A stretch of 64,000 bases of DNA from Haemophilus parainfluenzae. GTDB taxonomy: Bacteria > Pseudomonadota > Gammaproteobacteria > Enterobacterales > Pasteurellaceae. A program made the position numbers and the translations under genes. Below the pieces are notes generated by a model. The model saw nothing but the letters and a program-made list of their open reading frames with translations. It did no database searches and was not told where the DNA came from. The stretch is from the NCBI RefSeq assembly GCF_014931375.1, contig NZ_CP063117.1, positions 682,001 to 746,000 on the forward strand, given 5' to 3'. Of the stretch, positions 40,201-49,239 are shown in pieces; the stretch's first letter is position 1; every line of letters starts with the position of its first letter.

Positions 40201-40216
40201 TTAAGGAAAGATTAAG
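40201..40216 (-). promoter_or_regulatory. QseB/PmrA-type box (minus strand)
   Basis: On the minus strand CTTAA-TCTTTC-CTTAA forms a second box, in the direction of ygiW and about 167 bp upstream. With the first box it makes a long inverted repeat (17 of 18 bases). Confidence 0.6.
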
Positions 40217-40253
40217 AGAGGTAAAAAAAATGAAAACTTTTTGAAAATAAAAA

Positions 40254-40282
40254 AATAGGGCGTTTAAGCCCTACTTTTTATA
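40254..40282. terminator. Terminator of tyrP, bidirectional form
   Basis: TAGGGC and GCCCTA pair around a short GTTTAA loop, with an A-run on the left and a T-run on the right. Confidence 0.75.
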
Positions 40283-40311
40283 AGAAAAATGCCTTGAAAA
40301 TCTACCGCACT

Positions 40312-41532
40312 TTAGCCTGCCACAGCCGGTAGGTAACCCGCTTGAATTAAGAATGGCACGATCATAATCGCTACACCAATAATTAATGCAATCACTAAAG
40401 TCACACTGCCACCGATTACACGATAAGGCAGATTTGGATTCGATTGACGTGTTTTCCATGCTAGTCCGATAGGTAAAATCAAGCAGTAGAACGCACAGAG
40501 TAAGCCTGCATAGCTTAATGCGGCAATAAAACCTTCAGGATAATACAAGGCAAACGCAAGCGGTGGAGTGAAGGCGGCAACAGTCAGTGTCAAACGGTTG
40601 TGTGGCAATTTGTAACGTTTAAATAAATCGCCTAAACCTTCAAATACCCCGAGCATCACACCTAGGAAAGAAGTGATTAATGCAAGTGCAGAGAACACAC
40701 GAACGATTTCGCCCATGATGTGGGAGTTCGTGATTTGACGTGTTGCATTGACCAAGCCGTTAAGGGTTGGATCCGCTTGTAACACTTGCACGAATTCATT
40801 TTGACTTAATACGCCGTGAGTCGCTAATTGCCACACTAAATAAGCGACGAGTGGAATTGCTGTACCAATTAAAATCGCTTTACGGAATTGGGTAACACTA
40901 CCATCTAAATAGCTGTTTACGCTGCCCATGATGATGTGGAAGCCAAAGGAGGTAAAGAAAATTGGCGCTGCAGAGATCACGAAAGCATAATTTAAAGGTA
41001 AGGCCATCAGGTTATCGACAGACACTTTGGGTAACATCATGAATAACACGAAAGCAAAGGCAATTAATTTACCGATGAACAGAATGCGAGTGGCACCATC
41101 AACGCCTCTTGTACCTACAACCACAAAGGCACCGAGTACGACAGTAAATAAAATAATTGAAAGTTCGGAGGAAAAACTTTCAAAGCCAAAAGCGGTAGGT
41201 AAACCTGATAATAATGAACCGCCACCGGTGATGTAGGCCGCAGAAAGGGCATAAAGTAAAATGAGCAAGCTAAAAGTCGCTAAGACACGCCCAGTGATGC
41301 CGAAGTATTTCTCAGCGAGAGTCGCCACACCATCATTCAAGCGATCGGCAGTTTGATACACTTCAACAAAAAGCAAACCGCTGTAAACCAAAAGTGCCCA
41401 TAAGCCGACTAATAATAAAACGGTGTAACCAAAACCAATTCCGGCAGAGGTTAATGGCATCGCGAGCATCCCGGCTCCGATGGTCGTGCCTGCAATGATT
41501 AAGGCACTGCCGAATGTTTTGTTCTTTAGCAT
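40312..41532 (-). CDS. tyrP: Aromatic amino-acid permease, tyrosine-specific type
   Basis: A 406-residue inner-membrane symporter of the HAAAP family with about eleven helices. The N terminus (KTFGSALIIAGTTIGAGMLAMPL) is the family signature. Other segments are FTSFGFHIIMGSVNSYLDG and FEGLGDLFKRYKLPHNRL. The TyrP assignment over Mtr or TnaB is by overall pattern. ATG 41532 has Shine-Dalgarno GGAGGA; the longer upstream frame overlaps tdk. It is the last gene of the tsaD-small membrane protein-tdk-tyrP series. Confidence 0.88.
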   Translation of the reverse strand: MLKNKTFGSALIIAGTTIGAGMLAMPLTSAGIGFGYTVLLLVGLWALLVYSGLLFVEVYQTADRLNDGVATLAEKYFGITGRVLATFSLLILLYALSAAYITGGGSLLSGLPTAFGFESFSSELSIILFTVVLGAFVVVGTRGVDGATRILFIGKLIAFAFVLFMMLPKVSVDNLMALPLNYAFVISAAPIFFTSFGFHIIMGSVNSYLDGSVTQFRKAILIGTAIPLVAYLVWQLATHGVLSQNEFVQVLQADPTLNGLVNATRQITNSHIMGEIVRVFSALALITSFLGVMLGVFEGLGDLFKRYKLPHNRLTLTVAAFTPPLAFALYYPEGFIAALSYAGLLCAFYCLILPIGLAWKTRQSNPNLPYRVIGGSVTLVIALIIGVAIMIVPFLIQAGYLPAVAG

Positions 41533-41567
41533 AAAATTGTCCTCCGAGTATAAATTGAAAAATGAGG

Positions 41568-42149
41568 TTAAAGCTGACCGCACTTTTCTTTGTAATGATA
41601 GCGGCAAACCGAAAGATAAGAGTCATTTCCACCGATTTGGATTTGTTCCCCTTCCTTAATGACTTCACCTTGTTCATTTAAACGTAAAACGAAATTGGCT
41701 TTACGCCCACAATAACAGATTGTTTTTAATTCTTCTAGTTGATCTGCCCAAGCAAGTAAATACTTACTGCCTTCAAATAGCTCTGCTTGGAAGTCGGTAC
41801 GCAAGCCATAGCAAAGCACTGGAATTTTCAGTTTATCCACAACATCACTTAATTGATACACTTGTTGTTTCGTTAAAAACTGAGCTTCATCAACCAAAAC
41901 ACAATGAATTTCTTCTTGTTGTAAACGTTGACTCACTTCAGTAAAGAGGTCCGTTGTCGATGTAAATAAATTCGCCTCTTCGTGAATACCAATACGCGAT
42001 GTGACTTTGCCGACACCAAAGCGGTCATCAATCGCTGCCGTATAAACCATGGTGTTCATATTGCGTTCACGATAGTTATAGGAAGACTGCAGTAAAGTAG
42101 TTGATTTGCCCGCATTCATCGTCGAGTAGTAAAAATAGAGTTTTGCCAT
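41568..42149 (-). CDS. tdk: Thymidine kinase
   Basis: Tdk phosphorylates thymidine in the salvage pathway. The 193-residue type II enzyme has a P-loop ([14 protein letters not shown], residues 9-22), [10 protein letters not shown] with the magnesium-binding Asp and catalytic Glu, and a zinc site with CYCGRKA and [10 protein letters not shown] near the C terminus. Its ATG overlaps the stop of the upstream small membrane gene by one base (TAATG). An uptake signal overlaps its 3' end (41577-41585). Confidence 0.96.
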   Translation of the reverse strand: MAKLYFYYSTMNAGKSTTLLQSSYNYRERNMNTMVYTAAIDDRFGVGKVTSRIGIHEEANLFTSTTDLFTEVSQRLQQEEIHCVLVDEAQFLTKQQVYQLSDVVDKLKIPVLCYGLRTDFQAELFEGSKYLLAWADQLEELKTICYCGRKANFVLRLNEQGEVIKEGEQIQIGGNDSYLSVCRYHYKEKCGQL

Positions 42150-42385
42150 TATTTAATCACCCATTTCCAGAAATAATAGGCGATGAATCCTGCAACAGGT
42201 GGACAGGCAGCTAACATAAAGGTCCCGTAAGTGGCACCGCCTCCTACCATTTTTCCTGCTTCAGCAAGAGCGTCAACAATATCACTGCTTGGCGTGGTAA
42301 AAATCCATGCACCAATAATCGCGAGCATCAAAAAACAAGCGATACCGGCTGCACGCATGGCTCTTACTTTAATCATATTTTCCAT
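42149..42385 (-). CDS. Small two-helix membrane protein of unknown function
   Basis: A 78-residue protein with two hydrophobic helices (about 12-29, [18 protein letters not shown], and 52-76). Between them is a loop with a Gly-rich turn ([11 protein letters not shown]). The start is basic (IKVRAMR), predicting an N-in orientation. Shine-Dalgarno AAGGAAA. It lies 9 bp after tsaD and overlaps tdk by TAATG, so it is translated with tdk. The family is not recognised. Confidence 0.75.
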   Translation of the reverse strand: MENMIKVRAMRAAGIACFLMLAIIGAWIFTTPSSDIVDALAEAGKMVGGGATYGTFMLAACPPVAGFIAYYFWKWVIK

Positions 42386-42394
42386 ATTTTTTCC

Positions 42395-43423
42395 TTAAAT
42401 TGCAGGGAGTTCGGCCATTGCCCAACGAGGTTTGACATCAATGGCGAGATCGCTGTGCTGACCTTGTTTTAAACGTAAAAAGCCCGTATAGGCAATCATG
42501 GCGCCGTTATCGGTACAAAATTGAGGTTGAGGATAAAACACTTCACCGCCAAGATTTTTCATCATAGTGCCAAGGGTTTCACGTAATTTTTTGTTTGCAC
42601 TCACGCCGCCAGCAATGACTAAACGCTTATAGCCGGTTTCTTTTAAGGCACGTTTACATTTAATGGCGAGTGTATCCACGACGGAATCTTGGAAGGCAAA
42701 GGCAATATCAGCTTTGGTTTGTTCGGTTAATTCACCTTCTTGTTTGATCGCCTGATTAATGGTGTTTGCCGCTGAAGTTTTTAAACCTGAAAAGCTAAAA
42801 TCAAGGCCAGGGCGATCCGTCATTGGGCGAGGGAACACAAAGCGATCTTTTGATCCTTTTTCGGCTAAACGTGAAAGTGCTGCACCGCCAGGATAATCTA
42901 ACCCTAATAATTTCGCAGTTTTATCAAAGGCCTCGCCTGCCGCATCATCAATGGATTCGCCAATGACTTCATATTTCCCTACGCCATCAACGCGCACTAA
43001 CTGTGTGTGTCCACCTGAAACTAAGAGAGCAATAAACGGAAAGTGAGGTCGGTTTTCATCAAGCATTGGAGCAAGTAGATGACCTTCCATGTGATGTACG
43101 CCAATAGCGGGCACATTCCAGGCATAAGCCAGTGAACGCGCGATCGTTGCGCCCACTAATAATGCCCCCACTAAACCCGGACCGCTTGTATAAGCGATGC
43201 CATCAATTTGATCAGCGGTTAAATTGGCTTCTTCTAATGCGGCTTTAATTAATGGCGCCGTTTTGCGAATGTGATCGCGGGAAGCCAGCTCTGGCACCAC
43301 TCCGCCGTAATCCGCATGCAAGGCAATTTGCGTGTAGAGCTGATTGGCAATTAAGCCCTTATCTTCATCATAAATCGCGACACCTGTTTCATCACAGGAG
43401 GTTTCGATTCCTAAAATACGCAT
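42395..43423 (-). CDS. tsaD: tRNA N6-threonylcarbamoyladenosine synthase subunit TsaD
   Basis: TsaD transfers the threonylcarbamoyl group to A37 of ANN-decoding tRNAs with TsaB and TsaE. The 342-residue ASKHA-fold protein starts [19 protein letters not shown]. It has the metal-binding HHMEGH motif near residue 110, SGGHTQLV, and [11 protein letters not shown]. It is essential in most bacteria. It diverges from rpsU, the standard arrangement next to the macromolecular synthesis operon. Confidence 0.97.
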   Translation of the reverse strand: MRILGIETSCDETGVAIYDEDKGLIANQLYTQIALHADYGGVVPELASRDHIRKTAPLIKAALEEANLTADQIDGIAYTSGPGLVGALLVGATIARSLAYAWNVPAIGVHHMEGHLLAPMLDENRPHFPFIALLVSGGHTQLVRVDGVGKYEVIGESIDDAAGEAFDKTAKLLGLDYPGGAALSRLAEKGSKDRFVFPRPMTDRPGLDFSFSGLKTSAANTINQAIKQEGELTEQTKADIAFAFQDSVVDTLAIKCKRALKETGYKRLVIAGGVSANKKLRETLGTMMKNLGGEVFYPQPQFCTDNGAMIAYTGFLRLKQGQHSDLAIDVKPRWAMAELPAI

Positions 43424-43514
43424 TTTATTCTCATTTTATTAAAAAAATTGGCAAAGATTTTACCTTGTTTAGCCCGCTTAAACCAGTTCAAACGCCAAAT
43501 TTTCAGCAAATAGG

Positions 43515-43546
43515 CGATCTTTCCTTTGCTTTTGCAGGGAAGATCG
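43515..43546. promoter_or_regulatory. Inverted repeat overlapping the rpsU promoter
   Basis: CGATCTTTCC (43515-43524) and GGGAAGATCG (43537-43546) match in 9 of 10 positions. They flank the proposed -35 and end just before the -10. Confidence 0.45.
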
Positions 43547-43554
43547 ATTAGAAT
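43526..43554 (+). promoter_or_regulatory. Sigma-70 promoter of rpsU-dnaG-rpoD
   Basis: TTGCTT and TAGAAT are separated by 17 bp, about 87 bp before the rpsU start. Confidence 0.45.
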
Positions 43555-43641
43555 TGCGTCCTTTATTGAATTTGCCGTTCATTCGGCAGTAATAAAAATT
43601 TAAAATTGCAATTAAATTAAACTCATTGAGGTGATTGGCTT

Positions 43642-43857
43642 ATGCCTGTAATTAAAGTACGTGAAAACGAATCATTCGACGTAGCTTTACGTCGTTTCAA
43701 ACGCTCTTGCGAAAAAGCTGGTATTTTAGCAGAAGTTCGCGCTCGTGAATTCTATGAAAAACCAACTACAATCCGTAAACGTGAAAAAGCAACACTTGCT
43801 AAACGTCACGCTAAACGTAACGCTCGCGAAAACGCGCGCAATACCCGTTTATACTAA
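43642..43857 (+). CDS. rpsU: 30S ribosomal protein S21
   Basis: A 71-residue very basic protein ([21 protein letters not shown] at the start in adjacent parts, and a C-terminal [11 protein letters not shown]) required for initiation complex formation. Shine-Dalgarno GAGGTGA. First gene of the rpsU-dnaG-rpoD macromolecular synthesis operon. Confidence 0.98.
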   Translation: MPVIKVRENESFDVALRRFKRSCEKAGILAEVRAREFYEKPTTIRKREKATLAKRHAKRNARENARNTRLY

Positions 43858-43885
43858 TTTGTAGTATTTTCTAACTCGAGTTAAG

Positions 43886-43922
43886 ACAAACCGTGAAACC
43901 TTTTGGGTATCACGGTTTTGTT
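43886..43922 (+). terminator. Partial terminator between rpsU and dnaG
   Basis: AACCGTGA (43889-43896) pairs with TCACGGTT (43910-43917), followed by TTGTTG. The E. coli operon has a terminator in the same place that lowers dnaG expression. Confidence 0.7.
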
Positions 43923-43995
43923 GCTTTAAACTCATCGAAAAAAAAGTCACGCAAAATCAACCGCACTTTCGCATCGTATTCAAGGAGGCAAGGCA

Positions 43996-45780
43996 ATGAA
44001 AGGCTCTATTCCACGCCAGTTTATTGATGATCTGCTCACAAAATCGAATATTGTCGATGTGATTAATGCACGCGTGAAACTCAAAAAAGCGGGACGAGAT
44101 TATCAAGCTTGCTGTCCGTTTCATCACGAAAAAACACCCTCCTTCACAGTAAGTGAAAAAAAACAATTCTATTATTGCTTTGGTTGTGGTGCGAAAGGCA
44201 ATGCGATTTCATTTTTAATGGATTATGACAAATTAGAATTTGTTGAAGCCGTTGAAGAACTTGCTGCTTCGGCAGGAATTGAAGTGCCTTATGAAAAACG
44301 CCCAAATCAATTCGGCAATAAACCGGATGTGAGTTATCAGACAAAACGTAATTTATACGATTTGATGCAAGAGATTGCGTCGTTTTATCAAGCGCAACTC
44401 CCACTAAATATTCCGGCTCAAAGCTATCTTCAGCAACGTGGTTTATCGCCAGAAATTATTGCTCGTTTTCAAATTGGTTATGTACCCAATGCGATGGATA
44501 CGGTGTTACGTCAATTCGGCAAAAATCGAGAAGAACAGAAAAAGCTGTTTGATTTAGGTATGCTTTCTCGCAACGATCGTGGAAATGTGTACGATAAATT
44601 CCGTAATCGCATCATGTTTCCGATTCGAGATAAACGTGGTCGTACGGTCGCCTTTGGTGGACGTGTTTTAACGGATGAAAAACCCAAGTATTTGAACTCC
44701 CCCGAAACCATTACATACCATAAAGGTAATGAACTTTATGGCTTGTATGAAGCCTTACAAATCAATGATGAGCCAGAAAAATTACTGGTGGTTGAAGGCT
44801 ACATGGACGTGGTGGCATTAGCGCAATTTGGTGTGAATTATGCAGTGGCTTCTCTTGGTACATCGACGACCTCGGAACAAATTCAATTATTGTTCCGTTC
44901 AACAGAGCAAGTCATTTGCTGCTACGATGGCGATAGAGCAGGGCGTGATGCTGCTTGGCGTGCACTTGAAAACGCCTTGCCTTATCTGGAGGATGGACGA
45001 CAAATTAAGTTTATTTTCCTGCCAGATGGAGAAGATCCGGATACTTATATTCGTCAATATGGTAAAGAAAAGTTTGAAGAATATATTGATCAAGCTCAGT
45101 CTCTCACAGAATTCTTATTCGCGCATTTAAGTCCACAAGTAGATTTCTCGACGCAAGAAGGACGAGGCAAATTAGTGGCACTCGCGGCGCCTTTAATTCG
45201 TCAAATCCCTGGTGATATGCTGCGTCTTTCATTGCGGAATATGTTGGCGCAAAAGCTTGGGATCTTTGATCAATCACAGCTTGAAAGCTTAATACCAAAT
45301 CAAATAGATAAGGCTGAACCCAAACCTAAAACGCCACAAAAAACCATTAAGAAAACACCAATGCGCATGGTGATTTCGCTGTTATTACAGAATTCACAAT
45401 TAGTGAATCGTATTTCTGATGTGGGTTTACAAGCCTTAAAGCATGAGGCGGGTTACGAATTACTCGAAAAATTGACCGCACTTTGTCGAGAACGAGAAGG
45501 CATTACAACAGGGCAAATCTTAGAGTATTTTCGTGATACAGAATTCAGCAAGCCCCTTGAAATATTAGCCTCTTGGGATCATCTATTAGATGATTTAGAA
45601 ATCATTAATGCATTCTCTCAAAACTATCGTCGATTGAATATTCAAGCGATTGAACGTGATATTGAGATGCTTATCGCCAAAGAAAGGGCGGAAGGCTTAA
45701 CTGATCAAGAACGAGCAATTTTAGTGAATTTGCTCAAGGGAAAAGAAGAGCAGAAAAAACAGTTAGTTAATCCGTCATAA
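43996..45780 (+). CDS. dnaG: DNA primase
   Basis: DnaG makes RNA primers for replication. The 594-residue protein has an N-terminal CHC2 zinc finger (CCPFHHEKTPSFTVS and YYCFGCGAKGN, residues about 38-68) and a TOPRIM core with the catalytic Glu in LLVVEGYMDVVALAQ. Metal-binding Asp residues lie in CCYDGDRAGRDA. The C-terminal helicase-binding domain spans about 450-594. Shine-Dalgarno AAGGAGG. An uptake signal lies in the gene at 45475-45483. Confidence 0.97.
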   Translation: MKGSIPRQFIDDLLTKSNIVDVINARVKLKKAGRDYQACCPFHHEKTPSFTVSEKKQFYYCFGCGAKGNAISFLMDYDKLEFVEAVEELAASAGIEVPYEKRPNQFGNKPDVSYQTKRNLYDLMQEIASFYQAQLPLNIPAQSYLQQRGLSPEIIARFQIGYVPNAMDTVLRQFGKNREEQKKLFDLGMLSRNDRGNVYDKFRNRIMFPIRDKRGRTVAFGGRVLTDEKPKYLNSPETITYHKGNELYGLYEALQINDEPEKLLVVEGYMDVVALAQFGVNYAVASLGTSTTSEQIQLLFRSTEQVICCYDGDRAGRDAAWRALENALPYLEDGRQIKFIFLPDGEDPDTYIRQYGKEKFEEYIDQAQSLTEFLFAHLSPQVDFSTQEGRGKLVALAAPLIRQIPGDMLRLSLRNMLAQKLGIFDQSQLESLIPNQIDKAEPKPKTPQKTIKKTPMRMVISLLLQNSQLVNRISDVGLQALKHEAGYELLEKLTALCREREGITTGQILEYFRDTEFSKPLEILASWDHLLDDLEIINAFSQNYRRLNIQAIERDIEMLIAKERAEGLTDQERAILVNLLKGKEEQKKQLVNPS

Positions 45781-45787
45781 CAATGGT

Positions 45788-45820
45788 AAAATCTCCTGTT
45801 CAAAACAAGGGATTTTATCT
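45788..45820 (+). terminator. Hairpin between dnaG and rpoD
   Basis: AAAATC and CC pair with GG and GATTTT with an internal mismatch, followed by ATCTT. It is a weak terminator or an mRNA processing site. Confidence 0.4.
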
Positions 45821-45849
45821 TCCAAAAATAACGCAAAACGGGAATAAAA

Positions 45850-47745
45850 ATGGAACAAAATCAACAATCTACCGCCGATCAATATTCAGAACAAATTGAA
45901 CAGCTTATGGAATTAGGTCGTACGCAAGGTTATTTAACTTATGCGGAGATCAATGACTTGCTTCCAGAAGATTTGATCGATCCAGAATATTACGATAAGT
46001 TGTTGCAAACTTTACAGCATGATGCGGGTATTCCGGTTCTTGATGAAGCACCGGAAAGTGATGAAATGATGTTGAATGACACGATTCCGGATGAAGATGC
46101 TGTGGAAGAAGCAACGCAGATTTTATCCAATGTGGAATCTGAAATCGGTCGTACAACCGATCCTGTGCGTATGTATATGCGTGAAATGGGAACGGTTGAT
46201 CTTCTTACCCGTGAAGATGAGATCAGCATTGCAAAACGTATTGAAGAAGGGATTGATGAAGTTCAAACCGCCATTGCAGCATATCCAGAAGCGTTAACAG
46301 AGCTATTAAATAATTATGATCAAGTTGAAGCGGGTAATTATCGTTTAGCTGATTTAATTACCGGCTTTGTGGATCCAAATATTGCCGCAGAGGAAGCAGC
46401 AAATATTGATGAGAATTTTGCTGACGAAGAGGAAAGTGTTGAAGCCGCTGCAGCTGCAGAAGTTGATGATGAGAGCGATGAGGAAGATGAAAGCAATAGC
46501 AGCTCAAGTTCTGATGAGAGCGATTCTGATAACAGCATCGATCCTGAAGTAGCGCGTGAAAGATTTGCGGCATTAAGAGAGCAACACACTAAAACATTAG
46601 CAACTATTGCAAAACACGGACGTAGTGGTAAACGCGCAAAAGATCAAATTGCTCTACTCGCAGATATTTTTAAACAATTCCGTTTAGTGCCAAAACAATT
46701 TGATGTACTTGTTTTATCAATGAAGAATATGATGAAACGTGTACGTGCAGAAGAGCGTCAACTACAAAAAGTATTAGTTGATATCGCGGGTATGCCGAAA
46801 GATGAATTTGAGGCACTCATTGTTGCTAATGGCAGCAGTGATGCATGGGTAGCAAAAGCATTAAAATCAACGAAAGCTTGGGCAAAACGTTTACCAAAAT
46901 ATGAAGAACGTATCCGTTTATCTTTAGATAACTTAGCGAATATTGAGCAAAATACCAATCTAACCATTCAACAAATGCGTGAGATTTGTGATGCGGTATC
47001 TCGTGGTGAACAAAAAGCTCGCCGTGCGAAAAAAGAAATGGTTGAAGCCAACTTACGTTTGGTCATTTCTATTGCGAAAAAATATACAAACCGAGGTTTA
47101 CAATTCTTGGATTTAATTCAAGAAGGGAATATTGGTTTGATGAAAGCGGTAGATAAATTTGAATACCGTCGTGGTTATAAATTCTCAACCTATGCAACCT
47201 GGTGGATTCGTCAGGCAATTACGCGTTCCATTGCAGACCAAGCACGTACAATTCGTATTCCGGTTCATATGATTGAAACGATTAACAAATTAAATCGTAT
47301 TTCTCGTCAAATGTTACAAGAAATGGGACGTGAAGCGACGCCGGAAGAGCTTGCTGAGCGTATGGGAATGCCAGAAGATAAAATTCGTAAAGTGCTTAAA
47401 ATTGCGAAAGAGCCAATTTCAATGGAAACCCCAATCGGTGATGACGATGATTCACATTTAGGTGACTTCATCGAGGATTCAACTCTTGAATTGCCATTAG
47501 ATTCTGCAACTGCGCAAAGCTTGAAAGTGGCAACTCATGAAGTGCTAGAAGGATTAACCCCTCGTGAAGCAAAAGTATTACGTATGCGTTTTGGTATTGA
47601 TATGAACACCGACCACACGCTTGAAGAAGTGGGTAAACAATTTGATGTAACCCGTGAGCGTATTCGTCAGATTGAAGCGAAAGCATTGCGTAAATTACGT
47701 CATCCAAGTCGTTCAGAAACCTTAAGAAGTTTCTTAGATGAGTAA
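45850..47745 (+). CDS. rpoD: RNA polymerase primary sigma factor sigma-70
   Basis: The housekeeping sigma factor. The 631 residues are arranged as region 1.1 (1-80), region 1.2 ([21 protein letters not shown] near 101), and a non-conserved stretch with an unusual acidic Ser/Asp/Glu run at about 195-235. Region 2 has [27 protein letters not shown] and [17 protein letters not shown]. Region 3 follows, and region 4 has a helix-turn-helix ([30 protein letters not shown]). Third gene of the operon. Confidence 0.98.
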   Translation: MEQNQQSTADQYSEQIEQLMELGRTQGYLTYAEINDLLPEDLIDPEYYDKLLQTLQHDAGIPVLDEAPESDEMMLNDTIPDEDAVEEATQILSNVESEIGRTTDPVRMYMREMGTVDLLTREDEISIAKRIEEGIDEVQTAIAAYPEALTELLNNYDQVEAGNYRLADLITGFVDPNIAAEEAANIDENFADEEESVEAAAAAEVDDESDEEDESNSSSSSDESDSDNSIDPEVARERFAALREQHTKTLATIAKHGRSGKRAKDQIALLADIFKQFRLVPKQFDVLVLSMKNMMKRVRAEERQLQKVLVDIAGMPKDEFEALIVANGSSDAWVAKALKSTKAWAKRLPKYEERIRLSLDNLANIEQNTNLTIQQMREICDAVSRGEQKARRAKKEMVEANLRLVISIAKKYTNRGLQFLDLIQEGNIGLMKAVDKFEYRRGYKFSTYATWWIRQAITRSIADQARTIRIPVHMIETINKLNRISRQMLQEMGREATPEELAERMGMPEDKIRKVLKIAKEPISMETPIGDDDDSHLGDFIEDSTLELPLDSATAQSLKVATHEVLEGLTPREAKVLRMRFGIDMNTDHTLEEVGKQFDVTRERIRQIEAKALRKLRHPSRSETLRSFLDE

Positions 47746-47765
47746 TTATTCATTCATGTAAAAAA

Positions 47766-47795
47766 TAAAGGGCAGAAATATCTGCCCTTTTTATT
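47766..47795 (+). terminator. Terminator of rpoD
   Basis: AAAGGGCAGA and TCTGCCCTTT pair around AATA, with T's after. Confidence 0.87.
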
Positions 47796-47875
47796 TGATT
47801 ACATTTTACTATTTACCAAAAAAACACATTCCCTTAAAATACGCGCTTTCATCATTTAAAAAAACAAGGAACTTT

Positions 47876-48292
47876 ATGGAAGAATCTCAAGAACTAGAAA
47901 AGCTGCCTAGAGTAGTAACTAGTGTATTAAAAGTGATATTAAGTTTTTCACTTATTGCTTTGGCTTTAGTGTTGATTATTGCTTTAGCTAAAATTACCTA
48001 TACCTTAGCAATTATGGTGTTCAATACATCAAGCGTAGTGCCTTATGATGTTGCTGAACAAGCCGTGATGTTTTTCTTATATTTCGGTTTTATTGGCCTA
48101 ATCGTGCAATATTTTAAAAGTGGTTATCACTTTCCTTTGCGTTATTTTATTTACGCGGGGATTACCGCCATGTTGCGCCTGATTATTGTGAATCATGAGA
48201 GCTCAGTTGATACTATCTTATTCGCAGGCGCGATTTTAATTATGGTTATTGCACTTTGTTTAGTGTTGTATTCCAATAAAATTAAAATTTAA
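47876..48292 (+). CDS. psiE: PsiE-family membrane protein
   Basis: A 138-residue inner-membrane protein with four hydrophobic helices (about 15-40, 60-82, 88-108 and 115-134). FKSGYHFPLRYFIYAGITAMLRLIIV is the PsiE family core. In E. coli psiE is induced by phosphate starvation and cAMP-CRP, but its function is unknown. ATG 47876 has Shine-Dalgarno AAGGA; a longer upstream frame overlaps the rpoD terminator and is unlikely. It is closed by a degenerate uptake-sequence hairpin. Confidence 0.87.
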   Translation: MEESQELEKLPRVVTSVLKVILSFSLIALALVLIIALAKITYTLAIMVFNTSSVVPYDVAEQAVMFFLYFGFIGLIVQYFKSGYHFPLRYFIYAGITAMLRLIIVNHESSVDTILFAGAILIMVIALCLVLYSNKIKI

Positions 48293-48320
48293 AAGTGCGG
48301 TCATTTTGACCGCGGTTTTG
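48292..48320. terminator. Degenerate uptake-sequence terminator after psiE
   Basis: AAAGTGCGGTCA is intact, but the partner reads TGACCGCGGTTT, keeping the TGACCGC pairs and losing the outer ones. It separates convergent psiE and rlmJ. Confidence 0.65.
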
Positions 48321-48327
48321 GAATGGA

Positions 48328-49173
48328 TTATTCCGGTATAATCCATTCCACTGTCCAACTTCCCGTACCTTCAGGGACGAGCGTTTGGGTCAAATAAGGC
48401 AAAATAGACTTCATTTGTTGTTCTAATTGCCAAGGTGGATTAATCACTACCATTCCACTTGCGGTCATACCACGTTGATCGCTATCAGGGCGAACAGCCA
48501 ATTCAATTTTCAGAATTTTACGAATTCCCGTTGCCTCTAATCCTTTAAAAATGCGTTTTGTTTGTTGGCGTAGAACCACTGGATACCAAATCGCATAAGT
48601 GCCTGTTGCAAAGCGTTTATAACCTTCTTCGATCGCTTTCACCACCAAATCATAATCCTCTTTTAATTCATAAGGTGGATCAATAAGCACTAAACCGCGG
48701 CGTTCTTTTGGTGGAAGTGTCGCTTTGAGTTGTTGGAAACCATTTTCTGATTTTGTGGTGATATTCTTAAACTCTTTAAAGTTATTGCGTAATAATGGAA
48801 AATCGCTAGGATGTAATTCTGTCAGTAATGCACGATCTTGAGGACGTAATAGTTGGGCGGCAATCATTGGAGAGCCTGAGTAATAACGTAATTCTTTACC
48901 ACCATAATTGAGCTTTTTAATAAGATCTACGTAGCGTGCAACTTCTTCGGGTAAATCCTTTTTTTCCCAAAGTCTCCCAATTCCCTCTTTGTATTCGCCG
49001 GTTTTTTCTGATTCGGTAGAACTTAAACGATAGCGTCCGACCCCAGAATGGGTATCGAGATAGTAAAAACCTTTTTCTTTCAGCGAAAGATTTTCCAAAA
49101 TTAGCATTAACACAATGTGTTTTAGCACATCGGCATGGTTGCCGGCATGGAAGCTGTGACGATAACTTAACAT
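48328..49173 (-). CDS. rlmJ: 23S rRNA (adenine-2030-N6)-methyltransferase
   Basis: RlmJ methylates A2030 of 23S rRNA. The 281-residue protein starts MLSYRHSFHAGNHADVLKHIVL, diagnostic for the family. It has an SAM-binding segment (FYYLDTHSGVGRY) and the catalytic DPPY motif (LVLIDPPYELKEDY near residue 165). The homolog in H. influenzae has been discussed with competence and DNA use as a carbon source in E. coli (yhiR/comJ). It lies downstream of mrcA in the same direction, separated by an uptake-sequence hairpin. Confidence 0.94.
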   Translation of the reverse strand: MLSYRHSFHAGNHADVLKHIVLMLILENLSLKEKGFYYLDTHSGVGRYRLSSTESEKTGEYKEGIGRLWEKKDLPEEVARYVDLIKKLNYGGKELRYYSGSPMIAAQLLRPQDRALLTELHPSDFPLLRNNFKEFKNITTKSENGFQQLKATLPPKERRGLVLIDPPYELKEDYDLVVKAIEEGYKRFATGTYAIWYPVVLRQQTKRIFKGLEATGIRKILKIELAVRPDSDQRGMTASGMVVINPPWQLEQQMKSILPYLTQTLVPEGTGSWTVEWIIPE

Positions 49174-49193
49174 GGTTTGTCCTTTTGACGTAA

Positions 49194-49224
49194 AAAAGTG
49201 CGGTCAAAATTAACCGCACTTTTA
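49194..49224. terminator. Uptake-sequence pair terminator between mrcA and rlmJ
   Basis: AAGTGCGGT (49196-49204) and ACCGCACTT (49213-49221) with A/T flanks. It overlaps the leader of rlmJ, so rlmJ may depend on read-through. Confidence 0.75.
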
Positions 49225-49239
49225 GTATTTAAATCAGGG

